Shown one piece after another: positions 36,030 to 47,420 of a stretch of 64,000 nucleotides of DNA (the stretch's first letter is position 1; each line of letters opens with the position of its first letter). The DNA lies in assembly GCA_003255065.1 (NCBI GenBank), contig QAOA01002050.1, positions 62,001-126,000 of the forward strand, in the 5' to 3' direction. A program made the translations under genes and the position numbers. The notes below the pieces were generated by a model, which saw nothing but the letters and a program-made list of their open reading frames with translations, made no database searches and had not been told where the DNA came from. The DNA comes from Cercis canadensis (taxonomy: Eukaryota > Streptophyta > Magnoliopsida > Fabales > Fabaceae).

Positions 36030-36337
36030 GAAACACCTATTGAAGTGGATTTTTACATTCTTTCCCTAGAAGGGTGTGATGCAGTGTTGAGAGCGTAATG
36101 GTTATGCACTCTTGGTCCTATTCTTTGGGATTTTGAGAAGGTGGAAATGCAATTCACTAAAGATGGGAGTCAGGTGTTCCTACGGGGTTCTACTACATCT
36201 GAACTTAAGGCCATCGAGGGAGTCACATTTCAGAAATCATTGCGGCTAAATCAAGGGCGCGGAATTATCTGCAACTTTGCTCAATTTCCATTGATCCAGA
36301 ATTAGCAACAAGCTCTGAGGTAACACAAAATACTGAG

Positions 36338-37534
36338 TTGACTTCTCTGCTTACTGAATTTTGTGATATTTTTGAAGCACCAATAGGGCTGCCACCCCCA
36401 CGCTCTCATGATCATCAGATTCCCCTTCAGCCAGGAGCGGGGCCAGTATGTGTTCGTCCTTATCGATACCCACATTTTCAAAAGCAAGAAATTGAGCGGT
36501 TGGTGGAAGAGATGTTGTCACAAGGAATAATAAGACCTAGCCAAAGTCCATTTTCTTCTCCTGTATTATTAGTACGAAAGCATGATGGGAGTTGGAGGTT
36601 TTGTGTTGATTATAGAGCACTCAATCGATTAACCGTGAAAGATAAATTCCCTATTCCTGTCATCGATGAATTGTTAGATGAGTTGCATGGCGCCAAGTTT
36701 TTCACAAAACTTGATCTCAAGTCAGGATACTTTCAAATTCGCATGAACTCAAATGACATACATAAGACAGCCTTTAGAACTCATCACGGGCATTTTGAAT
36801 TCCTGGTAATGCCTTTTGGGCTTTCTAATGCTCCTTCTACATTTCAATGTCTCATGAATGATATTTTTAGAGCTCATTTGCGCAAATTTATCTTGGTTTT
36901 CTTTGATGATATTTTAATCTATAACAAAACTTGGACCGAACATCAGAAGCATGTTCGAATTGCTCTATCCATCTTGAGAGCTCAGCATCTTGTTGTTAAT
37001 AAAGGGAAGTGCCAATTCTTCCAAACTCAAGTTACTTACTTGGGACATATTATTTGTGAAGAGGGTGTCAAAGTCGATCCTGACAAAATCAAAGCAATGG
37101 AAGATTGGCCAAAACCAACCACTGTCAAGGCATTAAGAGGTTTTTTGGGACTAACTGGATATTATCGAAAGTTCATTGCAGGTTATGGCAGGATAGCAGC
37201 TCCATTGACTTCAATGCTAAAGAAGAATTCTTTCTCTTGGAGTCAAAAGGCAGACCAAGCCTTTGAGTCATTGAAGCTATCTATGACTCGTGCTCCGGTG
37301 CTCACCTTGCCAGATTTTAGTCTTTTATTCATTGTCGAATGTGATGCATCAAGCCAAGGGGTAGGTGCTGTTCTAATGCAACAACAGAAACCAATTGCAT
37401 ATTACAGCATCGCCTTAAAAGGGAAAAACCTATTGCTCTCTACTTATGAAAAGGAGCTGATGGCGCTGGTCTTAGCAGAAAAAAAGTGGAGACCAAATTT
37501 ATTGGGTCGCCATTTTGTTGTCCAAACAAATTAG
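36338..37534 (+). pseudogene. Reverse transcriptase and RNase H of chromovirus C
   Basis: One long open stretch. RT motifs: IIRPSQSPFSSPVLLVRKHD, FCVDYRALNRLTVKDKFPIP, KLDLKSGYFQIRM, MPFGLSNAPSTFQ and the catalytic VFFDDILIYN. RNase H follows: ECDASSQGVGAVLMQQQKPI, STYEKELMALVLA. Well preserved, consistent with a young insertion. Confidence 0.92.
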
Positions 37535-37600
37535 CAAAGCTTAAAGTACCTGTGGCAGCAACGAATAATGACAGAACCTTAACAAAAGTGGCTGCTCAAG

Positions 37601-39340
37601 TTGATGGGGTATGATTTTTCTATTGAATACAAGAAGGGAAAAAATAATGCAGCTGCTGACGCATTATCCAGGAGGGACCCACATGGAGAAGTCAATACCA
37701 TTTCAAGCCCTTTACCACAATGGCTACATGCAGTTAAAGTTGAAAATCAATCACATCCAGAGTTACAAAAATTACATGCATATCAGAAAGAAGGAGAGGC
37801 TATTGGACCTTGGGAAAATCGAGATGGAATTTTGTTCTTTAAAGAGCGAATCTACTTGCCTGAGAATTCTGAATTAATTCCAATAATCATGCAGAAGATC
37901 CATGATGGAAGCCATGAAGGGTTTTACAAGTCCTACCACAGAATAAGGGAAGTTTTCTATTGGAAAAAGATGAAGCAAATGGTCAAATATTACATTAAAC
38001 AATGTGATGTCTGTCAACGCCACAAGGTTGATCACCAATTACCCTCAGGGCTTCTTCATCCCTTGCCCATCCCGACACAGGTAAGGACTGATATCTCAAT
38101 GGATTTTATTGAGGGACTACCTCCATCTAAGGGCAAAACAACTTTCTTCGTTGTGGTGGATCGATTGTCTAAATATGCCCATTTCATTCCAATGTCCCAT
38201 CCTTATTCTGCACCTAAGGTGGCATAAGTGTTTTTTGAGAATGTTTTTAAACTTCATGGCATGCCTAAGTCAATTGTATGTGATCGGGGTTCTACATTTT
38301 TGAGTTCTTTCTGGAAGGAGCTATTCAATTTACAGGGCACTCATTTCAACTTTAGCTCATTTTATCATCCACAAACGGATGGACAAATGGAAGCAATGAA
38401 TAAAATCCTTGAGATGTATTTGCGTTGCTTCACAAGTGCCAAACCAAACGAGTGGNTTTTTAAACTTCATGGCATGCCTAAGTCAATTGTATGTGATCAG
38501 GGTTCTACATTTTTGAGTTTTTTCTGGAAGGAGCTATTCAATTTACAGGGCACTCATTTCAACTTTAGCTCATTTTATCATCCACAAACGGATGGACAAA
38601 TGGAAGCAATGAATAAAATCCTTGAGATGTATTTGCGTTGCTTCACAAGTGCCAAACCAAACGAGTGGGTTCAATGGATTCCTTGGGCAGAATTCTGCTA
38701 TAACACCAGTCTTCACACTTCCACCCGCAAGACTCCTTTCGAAGTGGTGTATGGGAGAGCTGCACCTAACTTGTTGACTTATGTTCCTGGAACAGCAAAA
38801 GTGGAGGCCGTGGACCAGACATTACAAACTAGAGATCGGGTTATGCGTGAGTTAAGGACGCAACTTCAACAAGCACAGGGTCGGATGAAAGCGGCATATG
38901 ATCGTGGAAGAGTAGAAAGGGAATTTTCTGTAGGGGATTGGGTGTATTTGCGTCTGCAACCTTATAGGCAGACCTCTTTGACTCTGAGATCATCACACAA
39001 GCTCTCTCCTCGTTTTTATGGTCCTTATCGAGTGTTAAAAAGAATTGGTCTAGTTGCCTATCAACTTGATCTTCCACCAGGAAGTAAAATTCATCCTGTT
39101 TTTCATGTTTCTCTCTTGAAGAAACAACTAGGTGCACAGGATCATACTCTTCCTTGCCTTCTAGCTATCACAAATGAAAGTGGAGAGTTACAACCCCAAC
39201 CTCTCGCTATTCTGAAGTATCAAAAGAAGCAACGTAAATCTGAAATGCTAATTCAATGGGAAGGGCTTCCTGCTTTTGAAGCTACTTGGGAAGAAGAAGA
39301 CTCTTTCAAGAAAAAGTTCCCGAACTTCGAGAGTCCTTGA
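37601..39340 (+). pseudogene. Integrase and chromodomain of chromovirus C
   Basis: RNase H end and linker (SIEYKKGKNNAAADALSRRD), integrase HHCC finger (HDGSHEGFYKSYHRIREVFY, CDVCQRHK), DDE core (SMDFIEGLPPSKGKTTFFVV, DRLSKYAHF, FSSFYHPQTDGQMEAMNK), the GPY/F region (LSPRFYGPYRVLKRIG, YQLDLPPGSKIHPVFHVSLL) and a chromodomain at about 39200-39330 (KSEMLIQWEGLPAFEATWEE). Such chromodomains are thought to steer integration to marked chromatin. Bases 38244-38455 are repeated at 38457-38668. Confidence 0.92.
38244..38668. other. Contig-overlap duplication around single N (38456)
   Basis: 212 bp of integrase of element C (38244-38455) return at 38457-38668 after one N with two differences (CGGGG/CAGGG, GTTCTTT/GTTTTTT). 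Read as an unmerged contig overlap, possibly of two alleles. Confidence 0.87.
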
Positions 39341-39369
39341 GGACAAGGACCACCTTATGGGGAAATGAC

Positions 39370-39722
39370 TATTATGAGTCAGTTTTTCATCTAATATATT
39401 TTATGTTGAGTTAGTGGGTCACTAGTGGGTTCACGTAGTGGGCACACATTTGACTTATTTGTTGCTATTATTTAGCTGTAGTTGCTTATGTTTAGCTTTG
39501 TTGTTGAGTCTGTTAAGGTGGGTCTATAGTTGAGGTGGGTCTATAAATTCAGGAAAGCATGGTCAATGTAGGATATTTGGGAAATTGCAAACTCTGTTAT
39601 TTTTATCTTTCTGTCCCGATCAAACCATTGTTTTCTCTTTGTTGTTCATTTTCTCATTACCATAGCTTCTAGGCATGGTAGAGGTTGGAGACGTGGCAGA
39701 GCCATTGGAATAGATCATAACA
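39370..39722 (+). repeat. 3' LTR of chromovirus C
   Basis: 353 bp, TATTATGAGTCAG...GATCATAACA. It has a 17-bp tandem gain of TTGAGGTGGGTCTATAA not present in the 5' LTR, and about 13 substitutions relative to it. Confidence 0.9.
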
Positions 39723-39727
39723 TACAG

Positions 39728-41180
39728 ACTAACCAAAGATAAGCTAACTAACTGACTACTGTGGTTAAGTGATAAATAAAGTTGTACATGACAATATTCA
39801 GTGCTATTTGTTGCTAAAATACACCAACTGATGGTGCTTGGCCAATGAAATTAGAACATGAAGTTCCGGTGAAACAGGTTTTATGAATTTATATTTTTGC
39901 CCAATTAAATTATTGATTTTGTTTTCATTCATTCCTTCTTCGATCTTCATCACTTTCTCTGTTTCCTTTGTCCCCTCTCTTTGTTCCCGTCTTCAATCTT
40001 CATCACTTTCCCTTTGTTTCCTCCCTCCCTCTCTTCGTTCCTGTCTTTGAGACAAAAACAGAGCTTCCGCTTTCTGGGGGACCTTCCAATTGATGACCAA
40101 GAACTGAATGAGAAACGTTTCAATCGCATTGAAATGATGCTGTGGTTGCTGGGTGGAATATGCCTAAACATTTCCACCCTTGACTAATCGTCTCCGCGGC
40201 CACCGCCATCGCGATCATCTCCACTTTTGACTCACCGTTGACGGCATCCATCAATTGCTGCTATCCAATCGGATGAAATGACAATAGTGGTTTTCCCCCG
40301 ACATTTTTTTTTCCAGAATTGGAGGTTACTGGAAGCTAAATGCAATACTTAATGTGGTATCGCTATGATCCGGGTATTGCTCATTTTTGTGTAATTGTTT
40401 GAAAATGATTGACATTTGGGTTATTGGGGAATATATATGATCTGGGTATTGCATAGTTTTGTTAGATCTGTGATGATTGTGAGGATGATCGCTGTTGGTG
40501 ATCCTGTTTCCGTTGGTTTGTTTTTGTACTGCCTGCTTTGATCTTGGTTCTTGTAAACGTTTTTCAGCTGAAATTAGCGAAAATCATATCTGAATGAGTA
40601 AATGAAAATTGGTCCAATTTGTAAGTGTTCGTAGTATGCCTGAATCTGGTTAATGTGCTTGGTTATGTCAATTTTTTATTTTTTTATTTTGCAATGTTTG
40701 TGCAGAATTTGAGTCCTGATTTTTACTTCTCTCCTTTTTTGTGTTGGTTTCTGTGCATTCCATTGCTTAGGAAAAGAGGAGACAGAGAGAAAAACAGAAA
40801 CTTAACATTTTCTGTTGTTTGTTTTCCTAGATTTTGAAGTTTTGATTTTTCCCAGTAATTCATTGCAGAATGATATTGCACTACTTCATTTTCATCTGAA
40901 TAAATTGAACCAAGATGTTGCTTTGTTTTATTCTCTTTTTTCTTTCGTTTTTCTTTGACTTTTGGCGAGCATTTGGACTGGTGATCTATTGATTGATACC
41001 TTCAGATAAGCAATTTCCTCGTAGTCCTGTGCAATAAACTTTTTTCCCGAATTGCAACTTGCCTTAGTTGTGCTATTTACGAAGAGATTTACATGTTTTG
41101 TTATGGCTATATTCTGCATTGTTATTTCACTCCATGTCAATATGTATTAAAATTGTATGTTTTGCTTGTGATTCTGCAGA
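39728..41180. other. Intergenic or UTR/intron-like region
   Basis: Outside the nest, low-repeat sequence. At about 39930-40060 the plus strand is CT-rich with CTTCATCACTTTC repeated, like a plant 5' UTR. The next 300 bp are richer in GC, followed by T-rich intron-like sequence. The short open frame ending FNRIEMMLWLLGGICLN at about 40187 matches nothing I know. Confidence 0.4.
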
Positions 41181-41307
41181 GTAGATTGGATATAATCTGT
41201 GATGAGGCAGATGTTGACTCAGGATCCAATCATGATGTTGGCAGGGAAGTGAATGATGAGATGTCGACTGAAAAGCCGGTTGCACTTGTTCTGCAATTAT
41301 TGAGGTT
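41181..41307 (+). other. Candidate exon of an unrecognised gene
   Basis: An open stretch bounded by a good acceptor (TGATTCTGCAG|AGTAG) and a possible donor (TTGAG|GTTTGTAAG). It reads RLDIICDEADVDSGSNHDV and ends STEKPVALVLQLLR, with non-random, protein-like composition. I do not recognise the family. It lies about 1.3 kb upstream of the rhamnose-synthase fragment on the same strand, but nothing ties the two together. Confidence 0.35.
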
Positions 41308-41737
41308 TGTAAGTTGCAATATATGTAATGTAGCTCATGGATGTATTTAAATTTAGTTGATGAGAAAGCATCATCATAAATTTGTGTTTGTTATTAATGT
41401 AATGCTATCAGTTGGTGCCTTCTACTTTTTTTTTCCCCCCAATCAGCTACTGTGATTTGCATTTTGGACTAGCATGAATCTTCCATCTCTTATAAGGTTA
41501 TTGCTTTTTATGATCCGATAATATTTGCTCACTGGAATATCTATTTCAACCAGAATAAAGAGGCATTTCATTATTTGTGCACTACTAACTAATATAATAT
41601 AGCAACTGTCTACTACAAAAATATTTATGCAGCTCAATCTTTGGATTGTCTTAAACACATACAGAATTTGCCTGAAAAATCTTATATACATGTGTGATTA
41701 CTTAATAATATATGCCACACCTTATTGGAAAAACAGA

Positions 41738-41832
41738 AAAGGATGCAGTCTTCCCCTTCCTATAAGAGTATTTGCACCATGGTTAGCAGGGGTTTATGTA
41801 TGTGACTACTTACAGCCATCTGAGACAGTTGA
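41738..41832 (+). other. Second candidate exon of an unrecognised gene
   Basis: Bounded by GGAAAAACAG|AAAAGG and TTGAG|GTTTGTTCC. The open frame reads KGCSLPLPIRVFAPWLAGVY and continues VCDYLQPSETVE. Spacing and donor word resemble the previous candidate exon, so the two may belong to one gene. No family recognised. Confidence 0.3.
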
Positions 41833-42520
41833 GGTTTGTTCCTCTGCCATAGTGAGGTAGTAGAGCTTTGGTTTCTCCATGTGTCTATTTGAATTTGTTT
41901 TTGCATGTGTCTCTGATTTAGTTTGAAGGTCACTTAGTTGATTATTCAAGCACTGATCTACTCTTACGATAGGTCATCTTTAGGATGTATCAATCCTCAA
42001 TATTCAAAGCTCTGAACAATCTCTAATGTTACTTATTACTTGCCAGGTGCATTGTAAATAAATTATGTGAACTTATATTTCAGTGACAATTGGCTTGAAT
42101 CTAACCAGGGCATGCAATGTTTAAGGAGGATTCCTCATCCTCCTCTTAATACTTTTATCAGTTTACAAGGATTCCTGATCCTCCTCTCATAAAATATTCT
42201 TTTATTCCAAAAAGAATATCTCATTATTGTTTACTTTCATTTGTTTTGAGATATTAACTCGAATTTGAAATTAAAGTCTGCTGTTATATTTCTGATACGT
42301 GCTTCCCACTGTAAATGTAATGAAGTTGTTATACAACTTGTTTTATTCCTTATTATCGTTTTTTATATATGATTTTCCTTAGTATATTTGTAGAGCAGTT
42401 TCTATATCGAGTTTTCTGACTTTTGATGCCTCCTTAGGTGTTGAAAGACCATTGTAGTGAGTTATTATCCATGAAAGCTCCAACTGATGCTTTGATATAT
42501 TGTCTTTATTTTTGTTGTAG
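41833..42520. other. Non-coding stretch upstream of the RHM fragment
   Basis: AT-rich, with a doubled word AGGATTCCTCATCCTCCTCT-like near 42125-42185. It ends in a pyrimidine-rich tract and TTGTTGTAG at about 42512-42520, a good 3' splice site 12 bp before the RHM start codon, as expected for a 5' UTR intron. Confidence 0.45.
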
Positions 42521-42532
42521 AAGTTTCTTGAC

Positions 42533-43416
42533 ATGGCTGTGTATACCCCATAGAATATCCTCATCACTGGGGCAGCTGGACTTATTGCATCTCATGTTGC
42601 CAATGGGCTTATCCGGAGCTACCCCAACTACAAAATTGATGTGCTTGACAAACTTGATTACTTTTCTAATCTGAAAAACCTCCTTCCTTCCAAATCATCT
42701 CCCAACTTCAAGTTTGTGAAGGGGGATATTGGAAGTGTTGACCTTGTCAACTACCTTCTCATCACTGAGTCCATTGACACAATAATTCACTTTGCTGCTC
42801 AGACCCATGTTGACAAATCCTTTGGTAATAGCTTTGAGGTCACCAAGAACCAACATATATGGTACTCATGTCCTATTAGAAGCCTGCAAGGTCACTGGCC
42901 AGATCAGAAGGTCATTCATGTGAGCACAGATGAGGTCTATGGTGAGACAGATGTGGATGCTGTTGTGGGAAACCATGAGGCTTCTCAACTTCTTCCAACA
43001 AACCTATACTCTGCAACAAAAGCTGGAGCAGAAATGCTTGTCATGGCATATGGTAGGTCATATGGGTTACCTGTGATCACAACACGCGGAAATAATGTTT
43101 ATGGGCCTAATCAGTTTCCTCAGAAGTTGATTCCAAAGTTCACCCTCTTGGCTATGCAAGGTAAGGCTCTCCCTATTCATGGGGATGGTTCTAACGTGAG
43201 GAGTTATTTATATTGTGAAGACGTTGCAGAGGCTTTTGAAGTTATCCTTCACAAGGGGGAGGTTGGCCATGTTTACAATATTGGGTCTAAGAAGGAAAGG
43301 AGAGTTATTGATGTAGCCAAAGATATATGCAGACTTTTCTCAATGGATCCCGAGACAAGCATAAAATTTGTAGAGAGCAGACCATTTAATGACTGGAGAT
43401 ACTTTCTCAATGATAT
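42533..43416 (+). pseudogene. RHM-like: Rhamnose synthase (RHM-type) N-terminal half, disabled
   Basis: About 295 codons of the UDP-glucose 4,6-dehydratase domain of plant rhamnose biosynthesis enzymes. Seen: NILITGAAGLIASHVANGLI (NAD-binding GAAGxIAS), VLDKLDYFSNLKNL, VKGDIGSVDLVN, HFAAQTHVDKSFGNSF, HVSTDEVYGETD, NPYSATKAG-type YSATKAGAEMLVMAYGRSYG with the catalytic Tyr-x-x-x-Lys, GNNVYGPNQFPQKLIPKF, HGDGSNVRSYLYCEDVAEAF. The natural start MAVYTP at 42533 is followed by a TAG at codon 7 (42551-42553, Lys in the family). A base gained near 42851 and one lost near 42908 put about 20 residues in another frame. Homology ends at FNDWRYFLND (43416); the whole C-terminal epimerase/reductase half is missing. 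Dead, though otherwise well conserved, so recent. No intron within the coding part. Confidence 0.92.
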
Positions 43417-43525
43417 AGAATTAATCCAAAATAATGTAAATAATGAAATAGATTACTATTGATGAAATTGTCATAAAATTAAGTTATCACTTAATGATAG
43501 TTATTTATCATTCACTTATAGAGGG
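43417..43525. other. AT-rich junction between RHM fragment and element D
   Basis: About 110 bp with no coding sense; it separates the break in RHM homology from the outer LTR edge of element D, so D did not itself cut the RHM reading frame at its present end. Confidence 0.45.
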
Positions 43526-44640
43526 TGACAAGATCTATTCCTAGAGAGTGGTGAATAGGAATATTTAAAAATTAACTGCGGAAGGCAAATCTGATACAGA
43601 TTAATTCAATAATAGATCTAATTAGGAATTAGTTCTCAGGCTTGAAGAACTAGTTCACTCATAAAGATAAGATTTATCATAGAGGGATAATTGAATAAAG
43701 CATTCAAGGCAGAGCAGAAATTAACTCAGAAAATCATGAACACATTGCAGAACATAGTAAAGCAAATATTCTCAGAAATAAGAAATGAGATGAGAGATTT
43801 GCAAGAGCCTTTATAGTGGTTCGGCCAAAATGCCTACATCCACTTCTCCAAATAGCTGGGGTTCTACTATAATTCAATTTTATTTTTTCAAGCTTCTCAA
43901 CCATGATTTTGTTTTTCAAGCTAACCATGAACTCAAACTCTCTAACTCACTAGAGATTACTCTCATGGATTTCTCCCATAGAAATCTAGATACAAAACTC
44001 AATTTATCAATGTAGCCCCATTGAGGAAACTCTCTTACATAGTAGAAAATAAAATTTCTTACTACAGAGAGAAACAAGAGAGAAGAAGATAAAGAATAAG
44101 CTCTCAAGAAAACCTTTCTCTTCTCTCAATTTTTCATTTTCACTTCTCTGTATTTTGAAGCCTCGGTTCACTCATTTGATATAGACTATGGAGAGCACGT
44201 GAAGGACCATATGAAAGGCCATTGGAAACCACCTATTTGCCTTGATAGTTGTCCCTATTGTGCACCATTCACTATGCCTTTTGTCCTTTTTGTCCTTTTG
44301 TAAGAAAAGGCAAAGAAAATATCCCTTAAAACATGGATCTTACAACAGTCACCACAAGAGGAAATTTTCTCACCCAAAGCCAATTGCCTGGGGTGTCTAG
44401 AAAGGACTGGAGTCTTCTAGAGTCTTCGAGAAGCTTGTCCACATCAGCAGACTTGGATATTCATTCTCCAGAAGAACTAGACCACTTATGCAAGAACTAG
44501 TTCTTAAGAACAGACAATACTAGTTCTTAAGGCTTCTTGCTAACCTGTTCTAAATAAGAACTTAGACAAGTAACACAGGTTAGTAGCACAAAGACATTTT
44601 GTTATTATCAAAACAGGACTAGAGAATTGTAGGGCTAACA
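43526..44640 (-). repeat. 3' LTR of SIRE-type element D
   Basis: Plus strand TGACAAGATCTATTCC...GGGCTAACA, 1115 bp; collinear with 54570-55670. The minus-strand start TGTTAGCCCTACAATTC follows the polypurine tract. Confidence 0.87.
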
Positions 44641-44680
44641 ATCTCCCCCTTTTTGATAATGACAAAATCCTAAAAAAAAA

Positions 44681-45039
44681 TGGCTTAAATGCAGTTTTGG
44701 TCCCCTTATTTTACTTGAATGAACGATTTGGTCCCCCCATTTTGAAAATTCACAAAATAGTCCGTACTGTTTAGCATGACGTTGCACTTTTGGTCTAGGA
44801 CACTAACGCCATCCAAAATTTGACTGTGAGTTTGACGTGGCAACTATCAATATGCCATATGTCCTTTTAATGTCTATGCCACGTCAGCCTTACTGTCAAC
44901 TTTTGGACAGAGTTAGTGCTCTGGACCAAAAGTGTAACTTAGGGGTAAATAGTACGGACTATTTTGTTACTTTTTAAAATGGGGGGGACCAAATCGTTCA
45001 TTCAGGTAAAATAGGAGGACCAAAACTGCATTTAAGCCA
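44681..45039. mobile_element. MITE with TIRs TGGCTTAAATGCAGTTTTGG
   Basis: 359-bp non-coding element with long inverted ends: TGGCTTAAATGCAGTTTTGG at the left and its reverse complement at the right, continued by TCC..TTATTTTAC/GTAAAATA..GGA pairs. Flanks are runs of 8-9 A, compatible with an 8-9 bp target duplication as made by hAT or Mutator-like transposases. Inner parts (TTTGACGTGGCA, ATGCCACGTCAG, CAACTTTTGGACAG) also pair. It inserted just inside element D beside its polypurine tract. A partial second copy at 45101-45371 is the contig overlap after the N at 45100. Confidence 0.85.
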
Positions 45040-45371
45040 AAAAAAAATCTCCCCCTAAATATATGCATTCTATAGAACTTAAGAACTAGTTCTTTAGAGN
45101 GAGTCTGACGTGGCAACTATCAATATGTCATATGTCCTTTTAATGTCTATGCCATGTCAGCCTTACCGTCAACTTTTGGACAGAGTTAGTGCTCTGGACC
45201 AAAAGTGTAACTTAGGGGTAAATAGTAAGGACTATTTTGTAACTTTTTAAAATGGGGGGACCAAATCGTTCATTCAGGTAAAATAGGAGGACCAAAACTG
45301 CATTTAAGCCAAAAAAAAATCTCCCCCTAAATATATGCATTCTATAGAACTTAAGAACTAGTTCTTTAGAG
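44828..45371. other. Contig-overlap duplication around single N (45100)
   Basis: Bases 44828-45099 return at 45101-45371 after one N. The two copies differ at about six sites (for example GTTTGACG/GTCTGACG, GCCACGTC/GCCATGTC), more than sequencing error would give, so they may be two haplotypes. Confidence 0.8.
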
Positions 45372-46010
45372 TAGAGAAAAACACATGTCAAGAGAGAGTT
45401 TTTCAAACAAATCTGTTCATAAAGAAATCATACTTAACAATTCAAACAGACTATCTCTAAATTTTTCGCCCTTTGGCATTATAAAAAAGATAAGGGAGCA
45501 AACAGATTTAGATCAACAAAGAAGAACAATAGATTAAGATCCAAAAGTAGTACTATGATATATCCAAAAACTAGTTAAGCACAGAAGTCGTACAGACTAT
45601 GATCAAATGCATGATGCATGAAATGCAAAATAGAAAAATAGTCAAAAGGCTGGAAAATATTCAATGTAACTACATATGCAATTGAAAGATTAACAGAGAG
45701 AATCAAAAATGTATTTTTAAGAAGGAGAGGGCTTTGAAGCTTTAAGAGTTGCCAATTCTACCTTAGTGGATGCCAATTCCTTCTCAACAACAGCCAAGCG
45801 AGTAATGTAGTCAAAACTTAAAGACTAGAAGTAGTTTAGCCACCTTCCAATTTGATTAGCCAACTCTTCAGGTTTAAAAGAAGCAATCCATTCAACATGA
45901 TCAACCTGTTGAGATGAAGGAACTAGTTTGGCTTGAGACTTCTGCTTCTTGGATAGTTTGGAGGAACTGGTTGTGGCAACAGCAGGTGTATGCCTCTTGG
46001 CTTTGGCAGA

Positions 46011-47420
46011 CTAAGAACTAACAGATGGCTCAGGAACTGGTTGAGATGTAGGAAGCATTCTCTTGAGAACTAGTTTTGGAGGGAAGGGATATGCAGATAA
46101 TTGGGAAAGGTCTATCTTGAAACACTTACAAATCTTGACAACTAGCATCCCATAAGGCAAACTAGTTTTAGTTCTAGTTCCCTTCACAGTTGCATCCATG
46201 TTACTTAAAATCAACCGAGGTAAGTTCAAAAGCAACTGGTTCTTCAAATGATATAACACATACAAGTCAAGGGTTGAAAAATCACTCTGGCTTCTAATTA
46301 AGGGTAACAACTGAGATGTAACTAATTTTGCTAAGGTTCTAGTTACTAAATCAAAACAATAAATGGAGGGAAGTCTTCCTTGACCTCTATTCTTAGGATA
46401 ATCACATATTGATGTCATGGCATCATCATAAGAAATTATATCAGTAGGCCAGACCTTTTGCACAAATTTACAATCCCCCTTTACAAGCAATTTCAGCAAA
46501 CTAGCCAGAATTCTTTTAGTTAAAACTATTTCTACCCCATTCACATAAGATTTTAAACAACAAGTACCAATATGAGAGCCTTTCAGAGGTTGCAAATGTC
46601 CATAAAAGAGGCGAATTACCTTTAACAACATAGGTTCATTCAGCTTCAACATGCTAGACCAACCCATTTTGGCAAAGAAGGTCTCAACAGCCTTGGAAGT
46701 AGAGGATGTGGTGTCCCATGACACAACATAACCAGGTGTTATTGACCTATTTGCATGTAGCTTGTTGAAGTTTTCCTATGCAACAACATTCTCAAATAGT
46801 GATATTTGATATTTTGGGGCTTTTCCCTTAGAGTGAATGTTGTTTTCCTAGCCAATATTTTGCCCTTTTTGGGTTTTACAGAGGGCTCAAATGGGGTATG
46901 TTGAGTAGGTTGAAGACAGGTTTTGGTTTTGATTCTATTTCAGAAGAGGACTTAGGAATGAAGTTAGGTTTCAGTTCAAAAGGTGCTTCTTGTCATTTTT
47001 TAGAAGCAGAAGAAGAAAATGAAGAGGACAAGGGTGATTTTGTGGGAGAAGAAATGGAAGAAGGAGAAGAACAGGGAGACAGAGGAGGAGAACCAGAGGG
47101 CGTAGAAGAAGGAGGGGCTTCTAGAAGAAGCCATGGAATCAATGGCTCAAAGATTAGTTCAACAACAGAGAGAGGAAGATCAAGGGAGGACATTTTACCG
47201 TTCCCTTTAGCTTTCTAAGAGGCAATGGTTTTGGAATGCTGGATAATACGTTCAAGGTCCTCGGGTTCTTCGAATGAGGAGGAATCAAAAACCTCAATGG
47301 GTTCCTCACGTGAAGGTCGTGCTCGAGCTTTGCATTTGGACTTGGCCATCAATCTTTGGCTGACTCTTCTTCTATCCATGACTTTAAATAGCAATAACCT
47401 TACTTCACGAAGTAGCAATT
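46011..47420 (-). pseudogene. Extra ORF of SIRE-type element D (env-like / plant transposon protein domain)
   Basis: N-terminal part at about 46990-47420: basic start MDRRRVSQRLMAKSKCKARA, then acidic serine/glutamate-rich stretch. Core at 46011-46724: VETFFAKMGWSSMLKLNEPM, LFYGHLQPLKGSHIG, VNGVEIVLTKRILASLL, SYDDAMTSICDYPKNRGQG, TRTLAKLVTSQLLPLIRSQS, SLPYGMLVVKICKCF, then a proline-rich end. The core shares its landmarks with the 5770-6150 region of element E. SIRE-lineage elements carry this ORF after pol; no signal peptide or membrane helix stands out here. Function unknown. Confidence 0.75.

Larger units (their letters stand above)
34465..39722 (+). mobile_element. Chromovirus (Reina-like Ty3-Gypsy) element C, both LTRs, TSD TACAG
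   Basis: Full-length element with LTRs 34465-34800 and 39370-39722, termini TGTTATGA...TCATAACA, and target duplications TACAG at 34460-34464 and 39723-39727. Primer binding site TGGTATCAGAGCC at 34804-34816. Gag, protease, RT, RNase H, integrase and a C-terminal chromodomain follow in Gypsy order. Small LTRs, 5.2-kb size and chromodomain point to the Reina group of chromoviruses. The LTRs differ at about 4% of sites by eye plus a 17-bp tandem gain in the 3' LTR, so it is young. A few breaks in the frame are present, and part of integrase is doubled around the N at 38456 for assembly reasons. Confidence 0.93.

Noticed and set aside
39950-40187. Open frames on both strands near 40 kb as a gene
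   Set aside because: CT-rich UTR-like sequence; no motif, and the two strands overlap as mutual shadows.
45101-45371. Second MITE copy in tandem
   Set aside because: It begins in mid-element straight after an N and repeats the preceding flank including the DNA beyond the MITE, which is the contig-overlap pattern.
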